Source: an uncultured Clostridia bacterium (GTDB lineage Bacteria > Bacillota > Clostridia > Oscillospirales > Ruminococcaceae). Taken from it: DNA of 45,193 bases. Of the stretch, positions 1 through 7,737 are shown one piece after another. Position numbers and translations under genes: made by a program. A model generated the notes under the pieces. That model had not been told where the DNA came from, searched no databases, and saw only the letters and a list, made by a program, of their open reading frames with translations. Positions within the stretch are counted from its first letter, which is position 1. Every line of letters starts with the position of its first letter. The DNA is taken from positions 1 to 45,193 of the forward strand of contig CANAQK010000009.1 of NCBI GenBank assembly GCA_947363605.1, given 5' to 3'.

Positions 1-54
1 TATGCCGCAGTGTTGAAAAGAAGCCAATGCTTCTTTTCAAGTGCGTTGACTATA
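1..54 (+). repeat. Family A hairpin element, partial copy (A1)
   Basis: Right end of the family A dispersed element, cut by the window edge. It shows the hairpin formed by GAAAAGAAGC and GCTTCTTTTC and the right terminus GTGCGTTGACTATA ending at 54. The same sequence recurs at 6815-6954, 41208-41339 and 44968-45137. No coding function is seen. Confidence 0.85.
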
Positions 55-190
55 AGCTGCCTGGGGGCGTTTGGCCGCCGGGCAGTTTTCTTTTTTACCG
101 ATATTCGCAGGATTCCCCAAATTTTTCTGCCTTTCTTGTCTATACTGACTGTATCAGGAGTAAAAGGGATGGGAAATCCCGGTTCGGGGC

Positions 191-219
191 TTTCTTATTC
201 AGCTTAAACGTGATATAAT
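191..219 (+). promoter_or_regulatory. Probable sigma-A promoter of the DegV gene
   Basis: A perfect -10 TATAAT at 214-219 has a weak -35 (TTTCTT, 191-196) 17 bp upstream. Transcription would start near 226, inside a sequence AGAACCTGTA that resembles the terminus of family D, about 88 nt before the DegV start. Confidence 0.5.
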
Positions 220-313
220 AAGAACCTGTACGGATGATATGCCGGATTCCCTCCTGTGTAATGATACCGCCGCAGTGCTTTTGGCCCGCGGCCTGGACTG
301 GAGGAGAAAAGGG

Positions 314-1168
314 ATGGATTTCCGATTAGCCGTAGACAGCTGCTGCGAACTGCCGGAGGAATGGTGCGCCGGGCAGGAGGTTGTCCGTGTGCCGCTGCGG
401 ATGACCTTGGGGGAGGAGGAATTCCTGGATGATGGGAATTTGAACCGCCGCCGTTTCCTACGGAAAATGGAGCGGTATCCGGGACGTCCCATGTCGGCCT
501 GCCCGTCACCGCAGGCCTGGCTGGAGGCGATTTCCCCGGACAAGCCCACGATTCTGCTGACATTGTCCTCTCAGTTATCCGGCTCTTATTCTTCCGCGCG
601 GATAGCCTGCGAGCTTTCTTCCAATCCACAGACGGCTGCCTTCGACAGCAAAACGGCTTCAGCCGGAGAAAGCCTGCTGGCTTTGCGTATTTTGGAGATT
701 GCGGGGCAATGCCGGAAATTTGAGACAGCGGTGGAACGGATCCAGCGGGTTTTGCCGATGCAGCGTACCTTCTTCCTGCTGGAAACACTGGATCAGCTGG
801 TGAAATCCGGGCGGATTGGCCGGATTGCCGGAAAGCTGGCAGGGGCGCTCCAGGTAAAGCCGGTGCTCGGCTCGGATGGGGATGGGAATATTGCCCAATT
901 TGGCCGCGCCAGGGGGAGCGAACGGGGGATGGGGCTGCTGGTGGAGCGGCTGATCCAAGCGGCAGGTCCAGCGCGGGGAAGAGTGGTGCTTTCCCACTGT
1001 GAGAATCCCCGGGCGGCGGAAGAACTGGCGGAAATCCTGCGTAGAAAAGGCGGCTTCCCCGAGGTGCGAATTGCGGAAATGTCGGGGATCTCGAGTATGT
1101 ATGCCAGCCGCGGCGGGATTGTAGCGGCGTTGTTTGGCTCATCTAAGCAATCCGGAACACGAAAATAA
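314..1168 (+). CDS. DegV family lipid-binding protein
   Basis: A 284-residue protein with the DegV fold. Members bind a fatty acid in a cleft between two domains and, in Firmicutes, can act as the FakB carrier that presents fatty acids to the FakA kinase. Visible family features are the N-terminal VDSCCELP stretch, the lipid-binding motif LTLSSQLSGSYSSA in the first third, and LDQLVKSGRIGRIAG near the middle, matching the L..L..GGRI signature. I chose the ATG at 314 because GAGGAG lies just upstream; a longer frame from 239 has no ribosome site. No FakA is in the window, so the role in phospholipid synthesis is inferred from the family. Length is normal (about 280). Confidence 0.9.
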   Translation: MDFRLAVDSCCELPEEWCAGQEVVRVPLRMTLGEEEFLDDGNLNRRRFLRKMERYPGRPMSACPSPQAWLEAISPDKPTILLTLSSQLSGSYSSARIACELSSNPQTAAFDSKTASAGESLLALRILEIAGQCRKFETAVERIQRVLPMQRTFFLLETLDQLVKSGRIGRIAGKLAGALQVKPVLGSDGDGNIAQFGRARGSERGMGLLVERLIQAAGPARGRVVLSHCENPRAAEELAEILRRKGGFPEVRIAEMSGISSMYASRGGIVAALFGSSKQSGTRK

Positions 1169-1293
1169 TATTACTTCCGAACTGAAAGGTCGGAAGTAAT
1201 ATCTGCCATGTTTTGCGGTTGCCGCCGGTTACGGCGGCGAGCAAAACGGCTCAAATCAACTGTATTATTTCCGAATTTTTAATTCGGAAATAA
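1164..1293 (+). repeat. Family B hairpin element, full copy (B1)
   Basis: Two hairpins bracket a GC-rich core. The left arm pairs ATTACTTCCGA with TCGGAAGTAAT; the right arm pairs TATTATTTCCGAAT with ATTCGGAAATAATA. The outer arms are inverted copies of each other (ATTAYTTCCGAA), as in a MITE. An inverted partial copy ends the window (45138-45193), which shows it is dispersed. It fills the gap between the DegV gene and the thioesterase. Confidence 0.75.
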
Positions 1294-1310
1294 TAAAAAA
1301 GGGAGATTAT

Positions 1311-1787
1311 ATGGGAGAAAAATTGAAAGCGAGGCCGGCCTCGGAATCCTGCACTGAGCAGATCCAGATCCTGATGCCGGAGCATATCAACGGGTATAAG
1401 CGGCTGTTCGGCGGGAAGCTGATGGAATGGATTGATGTTGTAGCGGCGGTTTGCGCGCGGAGGCACGCTCAGTGCAACGTGACGACGGCGGCTGTGGATC
1501 ATCTGGTATTCCAGTCAGCGGCCTATGTGAACAGCACGATTGTGCTCAAAGGACGGGTCACTTATGTAGGAAAAACGTCGATGGAAGTCCGGGTGGATAC
1601 CTTCGTAGAATCCTTGAATGGGGAACAGCGCCAGATCAACCGTGCCTACCTGATTATGGTAGCGTTGGATGAAAATGACCGGCCGACCCAGGTCCCCGGG
1701 CTGATCTGCGAAACCGAGGAGGAAAAGGCGGAATGGGAAGCTGGGAAACAGCGGCGTGAGACCCGCCGGCTTCGGTACGGAAACTGA
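1311..1787 (+). CDS. Acyl-CoA thioesterase, hot-dog fold
   Basis: A 158-residue single hot-dog-domain protein of the YkhA/YciA acyl-CoA hydrolase group, which cleaves acyl-CoA to free acid and CoA in the cytoplasm. Recognisable are the N-terminal segment MPEHINGYKRLFGGKLMEWID (the HxNxxGxxFGG-type active-site loop, here with Tyr-Lys-Arg between), then VTTAAVDHLVFQSA and the strand LKGRVTYVGKTSMEVRV, in family order. The C-terminal roughly 25 residues are charged and probably a loose tail. The ATG follows GGGAG. Element B1 separates it from the DegV gene, so it may rely on a promoter inside or near that element. Acyl chain preference cannot be read from the sequence. Confidence 0.9.
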   Translation: MGEKLKARPASESCTEQIQILMPEHINGYKRLFGGKLMEWIDVVAAVCARRHAQCNVTTAAVDHLVFQSAAYVNSTIVLKGRVTYVGKTSMEVRVDTFVESLNGEQRQINRAYLIMVALDENDRPTQVPGLICETEEEKAEWEAGKQRRETRRLRYGN

Positions 1788-1888
1788 CTCTGGCAGCGTG
1801 CGCCCTCTTGGCCCAGTCTGCCCCGGCTGGGTTTGAAAAGGAGGCTTTGCCATTAAAAATGCTTTCAGTGGTTTTTCGATGAAAATAG

Positions 1889-1917
1889 TTGACAAATGGA
1901 AAAACCAATGCTATAAT
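1889..1917 (+). promoter_or_regulatory. Consensus promoter of the tRNA-Ser pair
   Basis: TTGACA (1889-1894), a 17-bp spacer and TATAAT (1912-1917): both boxes match consensus. It lies 30 bp before tRNA-Ser(UGA), as expected for a strongly expressed stable RNA. Confidence 0.9.
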
Positions 1918-1946
1918 AAACAAGCATCACAAAGCTGATTGACTTT

Positions 1947-2035
1947 GGAGAGGTGTCCGAGTGGTTTATGGAGCTGGTCTTGAAAACCAGTGATCCCGTC
2001 AGGGACCGTGGGTTCGAATCCCACCTTCTCCGCCA
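1947..2035 (+). tRNA. tRNA-Ser, anticodon TGA (UGA)
   Basis: Class II tRNA with a long variable arm. The acceptor GGAGAGG pairs with CTTCTCC, then discriminator G and encoded CCA. The anticodon loop CTTGAAA carries TGA. The T loop GGTTCGAATCC is canonical. Confidence 0.97.
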
Positions 2036-2085
2036 ATTGGATCATCTGCCGATGCAGCGGTTAAATATAAATAATAACGTCACAC

Positions 2086-2176
2086 GGAGAAGTACTCAAG
2101 TTGGTGACGAGGCGCCCCTGCTAAGGGCGTAGGTCGGGAAACCGGCGCGAGAGTTCGAGTCTCTCCTTCTCCGCCA
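2086..2176 (+). tRNA. tRNA-Ser, anticodon GCT (GCU)
   Basis: Second class II serine tRNA, 50 bp after the first. The acceptor GGAGAAG pairs with CTTCTCC, CCA is encoded, the anticodon loop is CTGCTAA, and the variable arm is long. It is probably co-transcribed with the upstream tRNA. Confidence 0.97.
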
Positions 2177-2183
2177 AACAAAC

Positions 2184-2230
2184 AAAAAGCTGTATTTCTG
2201 TTTTTTACAGATTGAATACAGCTTTTTTGG
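2184..2230 (+). terminator. Rho-independent terminator after the tRNA-Ser pair
   Basis: AAAAAGCTGTATT (2184-2196) pairs with AATACAGCTTTTTT (2215-2228), ending in a T run. Confidence 0.85.
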
Positions 2231-2264
2231 TTTATTGAAAATCTTTAGGACGGAAGTGTAAACC

Positions 2265-4256
2265 ATGGATCACTTTTTCGAAGCAGAAGGAAATCGGCTC
2301 ATATACCGCTGTGACAGTGAAACGATGTATGTAGAGGCTTGGGGTCCGAATGCCCTCCGGATTCGGGCGGCGAGAATGGGCCAGAACCTCCTGGAACAGG
2401 ATTGGGCCCTGTCCGAGCCCCATACCGAGCAGGCAGAGATCGAGCTGGGCAATGGCCGGGCCTCGATCCGGAACGGGAAAATCCGCGGGGAGATCACCGA
2501 AAGCGGGAAGATGATCTTCTATAACCAAGATAGGAAGCTGCTGCTGGAGGAATTTGCACGGAACCGGAAGAACGTGTTTTCCAAAGATTGTTCCGCGTTG
2601 GAGATTGAGGGCCGTGAAATGCGGCCAATCCCTGGGACGGAATCCTATGTGCTGACGGCCCGGTTTGAATCGGATCCGGATGAAAAGCTTTACGGCATGG
2701 GGCAGTATCAGCAGCCTTTCCTGAACCTCAAGGGGTGTACGCTGGAGCTGGCGCAGCGGAATTCGCAGGCCAGCGTGCCGTTTTTGCTGTCGGATCAGGG
2801 TTATGGGTTTTTATGGAATAACCCGGCGATCGGGAATGTCTTTTTCGGGAAGAATCTGACCGAATGGAAGGCCCTCTCGACAAAATGCCTGGATTATTGG
2901 GTGACTGCTGGGGATACGCCCGCCGAGATCGAGGAAGCCTATGCGGCGGTGACCGGGAAAGCCCCCATAATGCCGGACTATGGGATGGGCTTCTGGCAGT
3001 GTAAGCTTCGGTATCAGACCCAGGAGGAACTGCTCGGGGTCGCACGGGAGTATAAGCGCCGGGGGATTCCATTGGATGTCATCGTGATCGACTTTTTCCA
3101 TTGGCCGAAGCAGGGGGATTGGAAGTTTGATGAAACCTATTGGCCGGATCCGGATGGGATGGTCCGGGAGCTGAAGGAAATGGGAATCGAGCTGATGGTA
3201 TCCATCTGGCCAACGGTGGACAGGCAGAGTGAAAATTATGCGGAAATGCGTCAAAAGGGGTATTTGATCCGCAGCGACCGAGGACCTCAGATCTCCATGG
3301 ACTTCTTTGGGAATACTGCCTTCTATGACGCGACGAACCCGGAGGCGCGGAAATATGTCTGGAGCAAGGTAGAGCAGAACTATTACAATAAGGGGATCCG
3401 TACCTATTGGCTGGATGTAGCGGAACCGGAATACTCGGCCTACGATTACGACAATTACCGTTATCATCTGGGGAGCGATTTACAGGTAGGGAACCTCTAC
3501 CCCTTGATGTATGCCAAGACCTTCTTTGATGGGCTGAAGTCGAACGGCCAGCAGGAAATCCTGAACCTGTTGAGATGCGCTTGGGCAGGCAGCCAAAAAT
3601 ATGGGGCGCTGGTTTGGTCGGGGGATATTGCCTCCAGCTTTGAAAGTATGAGGAATCAGCTTGCCGCAGGGCTGAATATGGGGATCGCCGGGATCCCGTG
3701 GTGGACGACGGATATCGGCGGATTCCATGGCGGGGATCCTCGGAAGGAGGAGTTCCGGGAGTTGTTGGTGCGCTGGTTCGAATGGGGGGCGTTCTGCCCG
3801 GTAATGCGCCTGCATGGGGATCGGGAACCCAGGCAGCCGAAGGTTGGGACGACCGGAGGGGCAGACTGCTGCTCGGGCGCACCGAACGAGATCTGGTCCT
3901 ATGGTGAAGGGGTCTATGAGATCTGCCGGAAATATATTGGGATCCGGGAGGAACTCCGGCCCTATACGGCGCGGCTGATGAAGGAGGCGCATGAGAAGGG
4001 GACGCCGGTGATGCGCACGTTATTCTACGAATTTCCAGAGGATCCGCACTGTTGGGAAGAGGAAACAGAGTATTGCTATGGTCCGGATCTGCTGGTAGCT
4101 CCGGTGATGGAGGCCGGGCAGCGGAGCCGGGCCGTGTACCTTCCTGCGGGAAGCCAGTGGGAGGATTACGAAACCGGCCAGCGTTATGCGGGCGGGAATA
4201 CCTATGAGGTCGATGCACCGATCGATAAAATCCCTGTGTTTAAGAGAGTACGATAA
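2265..4256 (+). CDS. Glycoside hydrolase family 31 (alpha-xylosidase/alpha-glucosidase type)
   Basis: A 663-residue retaining alpha-glycosidase. The first roughly 220 residues form the N-terminal beta-sandwich (YGMGQYQQPFLNLKG), followed by the TIM barrel (from about 235, PDYGMGFWQCKLRYQTQEE) and C-terminal beta domains. The catalytic nucleophile is Asp384 in YWLDVAEPEY; the acid/base is probably Asp454 in WSGDIASSFESM. The segment GIAGIPWWTTDIGGFHGG is typical of the family. The WLD(A/V)xEPE form resembles alpha-xylosidases of gut bacteria, so xyloglucan or related oligosaccharides are plausible, but substrate is inference. There is no signal peptide, so it is cytoplasmic and needs imported oligosaccharides; no transporter is adjacent. 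The ribosome site is weak (GGACGGAAG, spacing about 10). Confidence 0.93.
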   Translation: MDHFFEAEGNRLIYRCDSETMYVEAWGPNALRIRAARMGQNLLEQDWALSEPHTEQAEIELGNGRASIRNGKIRGEITESGKMIFYNQDRKLLLEEFARNRKNVFSKDCSALEIEGREMRPIPGTESYVLTARFESDPDEKLYGMGQYQQPFLNLKGCTLELAQRNSQASVPFLLSDQGYGFLWNNPAIGNVFFGKNLTEWKALSTKCLDYWVTAGDTPAEIEEAYAAVTGKAPIMPDYGMGFWQCKLRYQTQEELLGVAREYKRRGIPLDVIVIDFFHWPKQGDWKFDETYWPDPDGMVRELKEMGIELMVSIWPTVDRQSENYAEMRQKGYLIRSDRGPQISMDFFGNTAFYDATNPEARKYVWSKVEQNYYNKGIRTYWLDVAEPEYSAYDYDNYRYHLGSDLQVGNLYPLMYAKTFFDGLKSNGQQEILNLLRCAWAGSQKYGALVWSGDIASSFESMRNQLAAGLNMGIAGIPWWTTDIGGFHGGDPRKEEFRELLVRWFEWGAFCPVMRLHGDREPRQPKVGTTGGADCCSGAPNEIWSYGEGVYEICRKYIGIREELRPYTARLMKEAHEKGTPVMRTLFYEFPEDPHCWEEETEYCYGPDLLVAPVMEAGQRSRAVYLPAGSQWEDYETGQRYAGGNTYEVDAPIDKIPVFKRVR

Positions 4257-4411
4257 GGAAGGCTTATGGAGGTATTCCCTCCCCTTGCCCTCATGCGATG
4301 GAGCCGCGAAGGGGAGCGCATTGAAACCGCTGGTTTCAATGTTAGGCAGGCTGTAAAAATACCTGCTTATAAAGAGCCATCTTTTGCTTGCGGTTCAAAG
4401 CAAGGGGAAGG

Positions 4412-4447
4412 ATTGGGGCGGCAGATGGGTTCTGCCGCCCCAATTCT
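4412..4447 (+). terminator. Strong hairpin downstream of the GH31 gene
   Basis: ATTGGGGCGGCAGA pairs perfectly with TCTGCCGCCCCAAT over a 5-nt loop, followed by a short T-rich run. It probably ends GH31 transcription. The stretch 4257-4411 before it holds only a small perfect hairpin (TTGAAACCGCTGGTTTCAA, 4321-4339). Confidence 0.65.
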
Positions 4448-4485
4448 GATTTTCCGCGATAGTCGATAGGAAAGGAGGAGTCAGG

Positions 4486-4957
4486 ATGACTGAAAAACAG
4501 CAGCAGGCCCTGGATACTGTCCTTCCGTTCTTGCCGGAGGAGTACCGGGAGAGTGTTATCGGGAGATCGCCGGCTATGTGACTCATTGGGCTGCAAGCCT
4601 GTGCTGAGGGGTGCCATAAGGATTATGTGGACTTCGTTTCCTCCAAGCTGAAACGGGAGCTGCTCAAAATCAGCGCCGATCCAATGCTCTCCCAGCGTAT
4701 CACGGTATTTTTCAGGATGCTGTCAGCCTGCGGCTCGCTCAATGGGAACGGCTGGGCTACTCGGCAAAATGCTTTGGCTGCGGCGGGTGTAAAGGGAAGC
4801 CGCTGGGCTATCCTGCATCCTGCCGGATGGTACAAAGGGCTTCCGGTGCGGATATGACATGATCCCTCTGCCCGGCTTCGGGGCGGAACAGGTTCCGGAA
4901 GCCAAGGAGGCCCTCCGTTTACAGCATGAGCTTTTCCTTCGCTTGGCTGGGGCTTGA
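4486..4957 (+). pseudogene. Frameshifted relic of an unidentified cytoplasmic protein
   Basis: A strong ribosome site (AAAGGAGGAG, 4471-4480) leads to an ATG and a good N-terminus (MTEKQQQALDTVLPFLPEEY), but the frame stops after about 30 codons. Protein-like sequence continues in shifted frames: YREIAGYVTHWAASLC, then CHKDYVDFVSSKLKRELLKI, then FQDAVSLRLAQWERLGYSAK and CFGCGGCKGKPLGYPASC, and finally MIPLPGFGAEQVPEAKEAL to a stop at 4957. Joining these gives a roughly 155-residue protein with a Cys-rich segment. The last break looks like a 5-nt insertion near 4856-4862 (GATATGACATGATC). At least four indels would be needed to repair it. I do not recognise the family. Sequencing error is less likely given several separate breaks. 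Confidence 0.7.
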
Positions 4958-4978
4958 CTTTAATCGAAAGGGGTTATT

Positions 4979-6712
4979 ATGAACATCTTACTGATTGGGA
5001 TCAACGCGAAATATATCCATTCCTGCTTGGCTGTGCATCTGCTGGCGGCATACGCCCGGCAGGAGTACGGGATTTGCTGCGAAACGGTGGAATATACCAT
5101 CAACCAGAGCGAGGACTTGATCCTGGGTGAAATCTGCCGGAAAAAACCGGATCTGATCGGGTTTTCCTGTTATATCTGGAATTATGAGCTGGTGCAGCGG
5201 CTGGTGCGGATTCTCCGCCGGGTTTTGCCGGAAACCCGGATTTTATTAGGCGGGCCGGAGGTCGGGTTCGACAGCTCTGCTGTCTTAGCGCAGACGGGGG
5301 CAGACTTTGTCCTTTCCGGTGAAGGGGAGGAGCCCTTTGCCCAGCTTTGCCGGGCGTTGCTGGAAAGCCGCCCGCTGAGCGAGGTGCCGTCACTGACCTA
5401 CCGTCAGGGGGAGGAAATCCATCAAACGTCTCCGGCTCCCCCGCTGGATCTGGCAAAGCTGCCCTTTGTCTATGAGGATTTGTCCTTCTATGAGAACCGC
5501 ATTTTGTATTATGAGGCGCAGCGGGGCTGCCCATTTAACTGCCAGTACTGTCTTTCCTCCGCCGAAAAAGGGGTGCGGTTCCAGCCTTTGGACAAGGTAT
5601 GCCGGGAGCTGCGTTTTTTCCTGGAGCACCGGGTGCCTCAGGTGAAGTTCGTCGACCGGACCTTCAACGCCAATCCTCGCTTTGCATTGGCGATCTGGCG
5701 GTTTTTGCAGGAGAACGATAACGGGGTGACCAATTTCCATTTTGAGCTGGCGGCAGACTGCATCACTGAAGAAATGCTGGAGTTTTTCTCTTTAGTGCGG
5801 CCGGGGCTGTTCCAATTTGAGATCGGCGTCCAGTCCACCTATGAGCCGACCCTCCAGGCAATTGACCGGAGGACGCCCTTTGCGGAGGTCTGCCGGACAG
5901 TCCGGCGGATTCAGCAGGCGGGGAATATCCACCTGCATCTGGATTTGATTGCCGGGCTGCCCTATGAAGGGTATACCCGGTTTGGGCAGTCTTTTGACGA
6001 GGTGTATTCCCTCCGCCCGGATCGGTTCCAGCTGGGCTTCCTGAAGCTTCTCAAGGGCTCCGGGCTGCGGAGGGATCAGGAACGGTTCGGGATCGCCGCC
6101 CGGGAGACCGCTCCCTATGAGGTGCTGTTCACCGACGGGCTTTCCTTTGAAGAATTGTTACAGCTGAAAGAAATCGAGGATCTGACCGAGCTTTACTATA
6201 ACTCCGGACGGTTCCGGCAAAGCTTGGAGTACCTGAACTCCCGTGTGGAATCACCCTTCCGTTTTTTTGAGGGATTTGCCTGGTTCCGGAGGGAACAGGG
6301 GGCGCATCTTCAAACGCCGGGTAAATTGGAGCAGTACAGTTTGCTGTACCATTATGGTTGTTCCCTTCCGGGCTGTAACCCGTTGGAACTGCGCTGGCGG
6401 ATGAAATTCGACCTCTATTCTCATGAAAAGGCGCGTAAGCTGCCGGAATGGCTGACAGAGGACGAAACCTCGGCGCGCCGGAACCAGGTTTTCGATTTCT
6501 ATCAGGCGGCACTTTCCAGGGGGGCCTTACTTCCGGAATATGCAGGGCTGGAGTATAAGCAAGTGGCGAAGATGGCGCATCTGGAGTTTTTCCCGTTTGA
6601 CCCTCGGAAGCCGGAAGGATCTGGCCGGGCCGTCCTGCTCTTCAACTACCGCCGGCCCGACCTGTTGGGAAATGCGGCGGTGACTGATGTAACGTCCTGG
6701 TTTAGGGAATAG
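4979..6712 (+). CDS. B12-binding-domain radical SAM protein, DUF4080 type
   Basis: A 577-residue protein with three parts: an N-terminal cobalamin-binding-like Rossmann domain (residues 1 to about 135, LIGINAKYIHSCLAVHLLA and LLGGPEVGFDS), a radical SAM barrel (about 170-370), and a C-terminal DUF4080 region. The barrel carries the [4Fe-4S] motif CPFNCQYC (CxxxCxxC) and the segment FELAADCITEEML. Such proteins bind SAM at the cluster and probably use cobalamin for methylation or rearrangement. The substrate of the DUF4080 group is not known to me. The ATG follows AAAGGGG. It is transcribed alone and ends at a clear terminator. Confidence 0.9.
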   Translation: MNILLIGINAKYIHSCLAVHLLAAYARQEYGICCETVEYTINQSEDLILGEICRKKPDLIGFSCYIWNYELVQRLVRILRRVLPETRILLGGPEVGFDSSAVLAQTGADFVLSGEGEEPFAQLCRALLESRPLSEVPSLTYRQGEEIHQTSPAPPLDLAKLPFVYEDLSFYENRILYYEAQRGCPFNCQYCLSSAEKGVRFQPLDKVCRELRFFLEHRVPQVKFVDRTFNANPRFALAIWRFLQENDNGVTNFHFELAADCITEEMLEFFSLVRPGLFQFEIGVQSTYEPTLQAIDRRTPFAEVCRTVRRIQQAGNIHLHLDLIAGLPYEGYTRFGQSFDEVYSLRPDRFQLGFLKLLKGSGLRRDQERFGIAARETAPYEVLFTDGLSFEELLQLKEIEDLTELYYNSGRFRQSLEYLNSRVESPFRFFEGFAWFRREQGAHLQTPGKLEQYSLLYHYGCSLPGCNPLELRWRMKFDLYSHEKARKLPEWLTEDETSARRNQVFDFYQAALSRGALLPEYAGLEYKQVAKMAHLEFFPFDPRKPEGSGRAVLLFNYRRPDLLGNAAVTDVTSWFRE

Positions 6713-6718
6713 GAAATC

Positions 6719-6750
6719 AAAAAGCTTCCTGATGGTCAGGAAGCTTTTTT
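6719..6750 (+). terminator. Rho-independent terminator of the radical SAM gene
   Basis: AAAAAGCTTCCTGA pairs with TCAGGAAGCTTTTTT across a 3-nt loop. Confidence 0.92.
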
Positions 6751-6814
6751 CGCTGATTCAAAGAGGGCGGCGTGCAGCGCCGCAATAAAAAACTTTTTAA
6801 GTTTTTCTTCCCAA

Positions 6815-6954
6815 TATAGTCGGCACACCCTCAAATCGGAGCCTGATTTTCAAGTCAGGCTTTGCCTGGCATAAAATGCGCTGCGCGCCGTCTATGAAGC
6901 CCTGCCGCAGTGTTGAAAAGAAGCTAATGCTTCTTTTCAAGTGCGTTGACTATA
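6815..6954 (+). repeat. Family A hairpin element (A2)
   Basis: Complete 140-bp copy running from TATAGTCGGCACACC to GTGCGTTGACTATA. The ends are imperfect inverted repeats (TATAGTC/GACTATA plus GCAC). Inside are three hairpins: around TGATTTTCAAGTCA, CAGGCTTTGCCTGG, and GAAAAGAAGC...GCTTCTTTTC. No open frame of substance. Confidence 0.9.
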
Positions 6955-6959
6955 GTATT

Positions 6960-7067
6960 AGAACCTGTATGCACAACTATCGAACACGATCTGCCGGGTG
7001 CTTTTTCAGGCAGACTGCGTTCATTTTCCTTGCCATACGGCATCCTCTGATTGTACATACAGGTTCT
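6960..7067 (+). repeat. Family D element with 16-bp inverted ends
   Basis: AGAACCTGTATGCACA (6960-6975) is matched by the reverse complement of TGTACATACAGGTTCT (7052-7067), one mismatch over 16 bp, giving a 108-bp MITE-like unit. It starts six bases after A2 ends. A half-copy of the terminus (AGAACCTGTA) occurs near 220. Its right end overlaps the stop codon of the small membrane gene on the opposite strand. Confidence 0.7.
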
Positions 7068-7276
7068 TAAAAATGGAACCGCCAAGGGGGTTCGCGCCAA
7101 AGGATTGCCAGTAAATAAAGTGCGGCCGCGGCGAAAAGCCCTCCTAAAAACCAAAGGACCATCAAAGCAGCCCAATGAGCGTTCCGGCGCATTTTCCACG
7201 CAGCTGTCAGCAATACAGCGGCAAGGCCCGCCGACCCCAGCAGCATAAAAAACAGGAAAAAATAAGCCAGCCCCAT
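7067..7276 (-). CDS. Small membrane protein, 69 aa, two predicted TM helices
   Basis: Starting at the ATG at 7276, which follows GAAGGTGGG at good spacing, the product is 69 residues: a first hydrophobic helix (YFFLFFMLLGSAGLAAVLL), a short basic loop (WKMRRNAHW), then a second helix (ALMVLWFLGGLFAAAALYLL) and a short tail ending WRFHF. I do not recognise the family. It lies just downstream of tRNA-Gly and its terminator on the same strand, with no room for an obvious promoter. The TAA stop falls on the edge of repeat D, so the end may have been set by insertion of that element. Confidence 0.6.
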   Translation of the reverse strand: MGLAYFFLFFMLLGSAGLAAVLLTAAWKMRRNAHWAALMVLWFLGGLFAAAALYLLAILWREPPWRFHF

Positions 7277-7293
7277 GGTTCCCACCTTCTGAT

Positions 7294-7327
7294 ACAAAAA
7301 CACCGCACAAAGTGCGGTGTTTTTGTT
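7294..7327 (-). terminator. Terminator of tRNA-Gly (bidirectional hairpin)
   Basis: AAAAACACCGCAC pairs with GTGCGGTGTTTTT over a 3-nt loop, with U runs on both strands. On the minus strand it lies between tRNA-Gly and the small membrane gene. Confidence 0.88.
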
Positions 7328-7333
7328 GTGTTC

Positions 7334-7407
7334 TGGAGCGAATAGCGAGAGTCGAACTCGTGACCTCAGCTTGGGAAGCTGATGTTTTACCACTAAACTA
7401 TATTCGC
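7334..7407 (-). tRNA. tRNA-Gly, anticodon CCC
   Basis: On the minus strand the acceptor GCGAATA (from 7407) pairs with TATTCGC, then T and encoded CCA. The anticodon stem TCAGC/GCTGA holds the loop TTCCCAA (CCC), which reads GGG. The T loop GAGTTCGACTC is canonical. Confidence 0.95.
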
Positions 7408-7416
7408 ATTGATTGT

Positions 7417-7445
7417 ATTATAGCGTATGGCCGCAGAATTGTCAA
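7417..7445 (-). promoter_or_regulatory. Consensus promoter of tRNA-Gly
   Basis: On the minus strand: TTGACA (7445-7440), 17-bp spacer, TATAAT (7422-7417), ending about 10 bp before the tRNA. Confidence 0.88.
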
Positions 7446-7535
7446 GAGGGTTCCCAGGATTTTTATCTGGGTATTTTGACAAAAATTTGTATGGATGAAG
7501 GTGGATTTCTAAAAAGGGTTTTTGTTCCTTTTTTG

Positions 7536-7564
7536 TTGACAAAGTTATCAGGGCTTGGTATTCT
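7536..7564 (+). promoter_or_regulatory. Promoter of the M60 peptidase operon
   Basis: TTGACA (7536-7541), 17-bp spacer, TATTCT (7559-7564). Predicted start near 7571 leaves an untranslated leader of about 167 nt. Confidence 0.75.
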
Positions 7565-7610
7565 TAAAATGAATAAGAAGCAAATAAAATAAGTTTCCCA
7601 ACCCCCATTC

Positions 7611-7708
7611 CCGCCGGTGCAGCCCCATCCATCCGGCGGGGAAAATTCTGCAATATTGGTATTGCTCTTTTCATTTTATCAAACGGGTAAGCCTTCCGTT
7701 TGATAAAA
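7611..7708 (+). promoter_or_regulatory. Structured leader with two hairpins upstream of the M60 gene
   Basis: The leader holds a GC hairpin (CCCGCCGG with CCGGCGGG, about 7611-7640) and a second perfect 13-bp hairpin (TTTTATCAAACGG, 7674-7686, with CCGTTTGATAAAA, 7696-7708). The latter ends 30 nt before the start codon. It does not match a riboswitch class I know. It could be an attenuator, a repressor site or mRNA stabiliser. Confidence 0.5.
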
Positions 7709-7737
7709 ATAACTATGGAAGAAAGGCAGATGGTTTT

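Noticed and set aside
4979..6712. The radical SAM protein as the sulfatase maturase (anSME)
   Set aside because: It has a cobalamin-binding N-terminus and a DUF4080 C-terminus, and lacks the additional Cys-rich SPASM domain of anSME.
6876..7070. Open frames starting with MRCAPSMKP at family A copies (also 41261)
   Set aside because: They are translations of the repeated hairpin element itself, vary with each copy and have no ribosome site.
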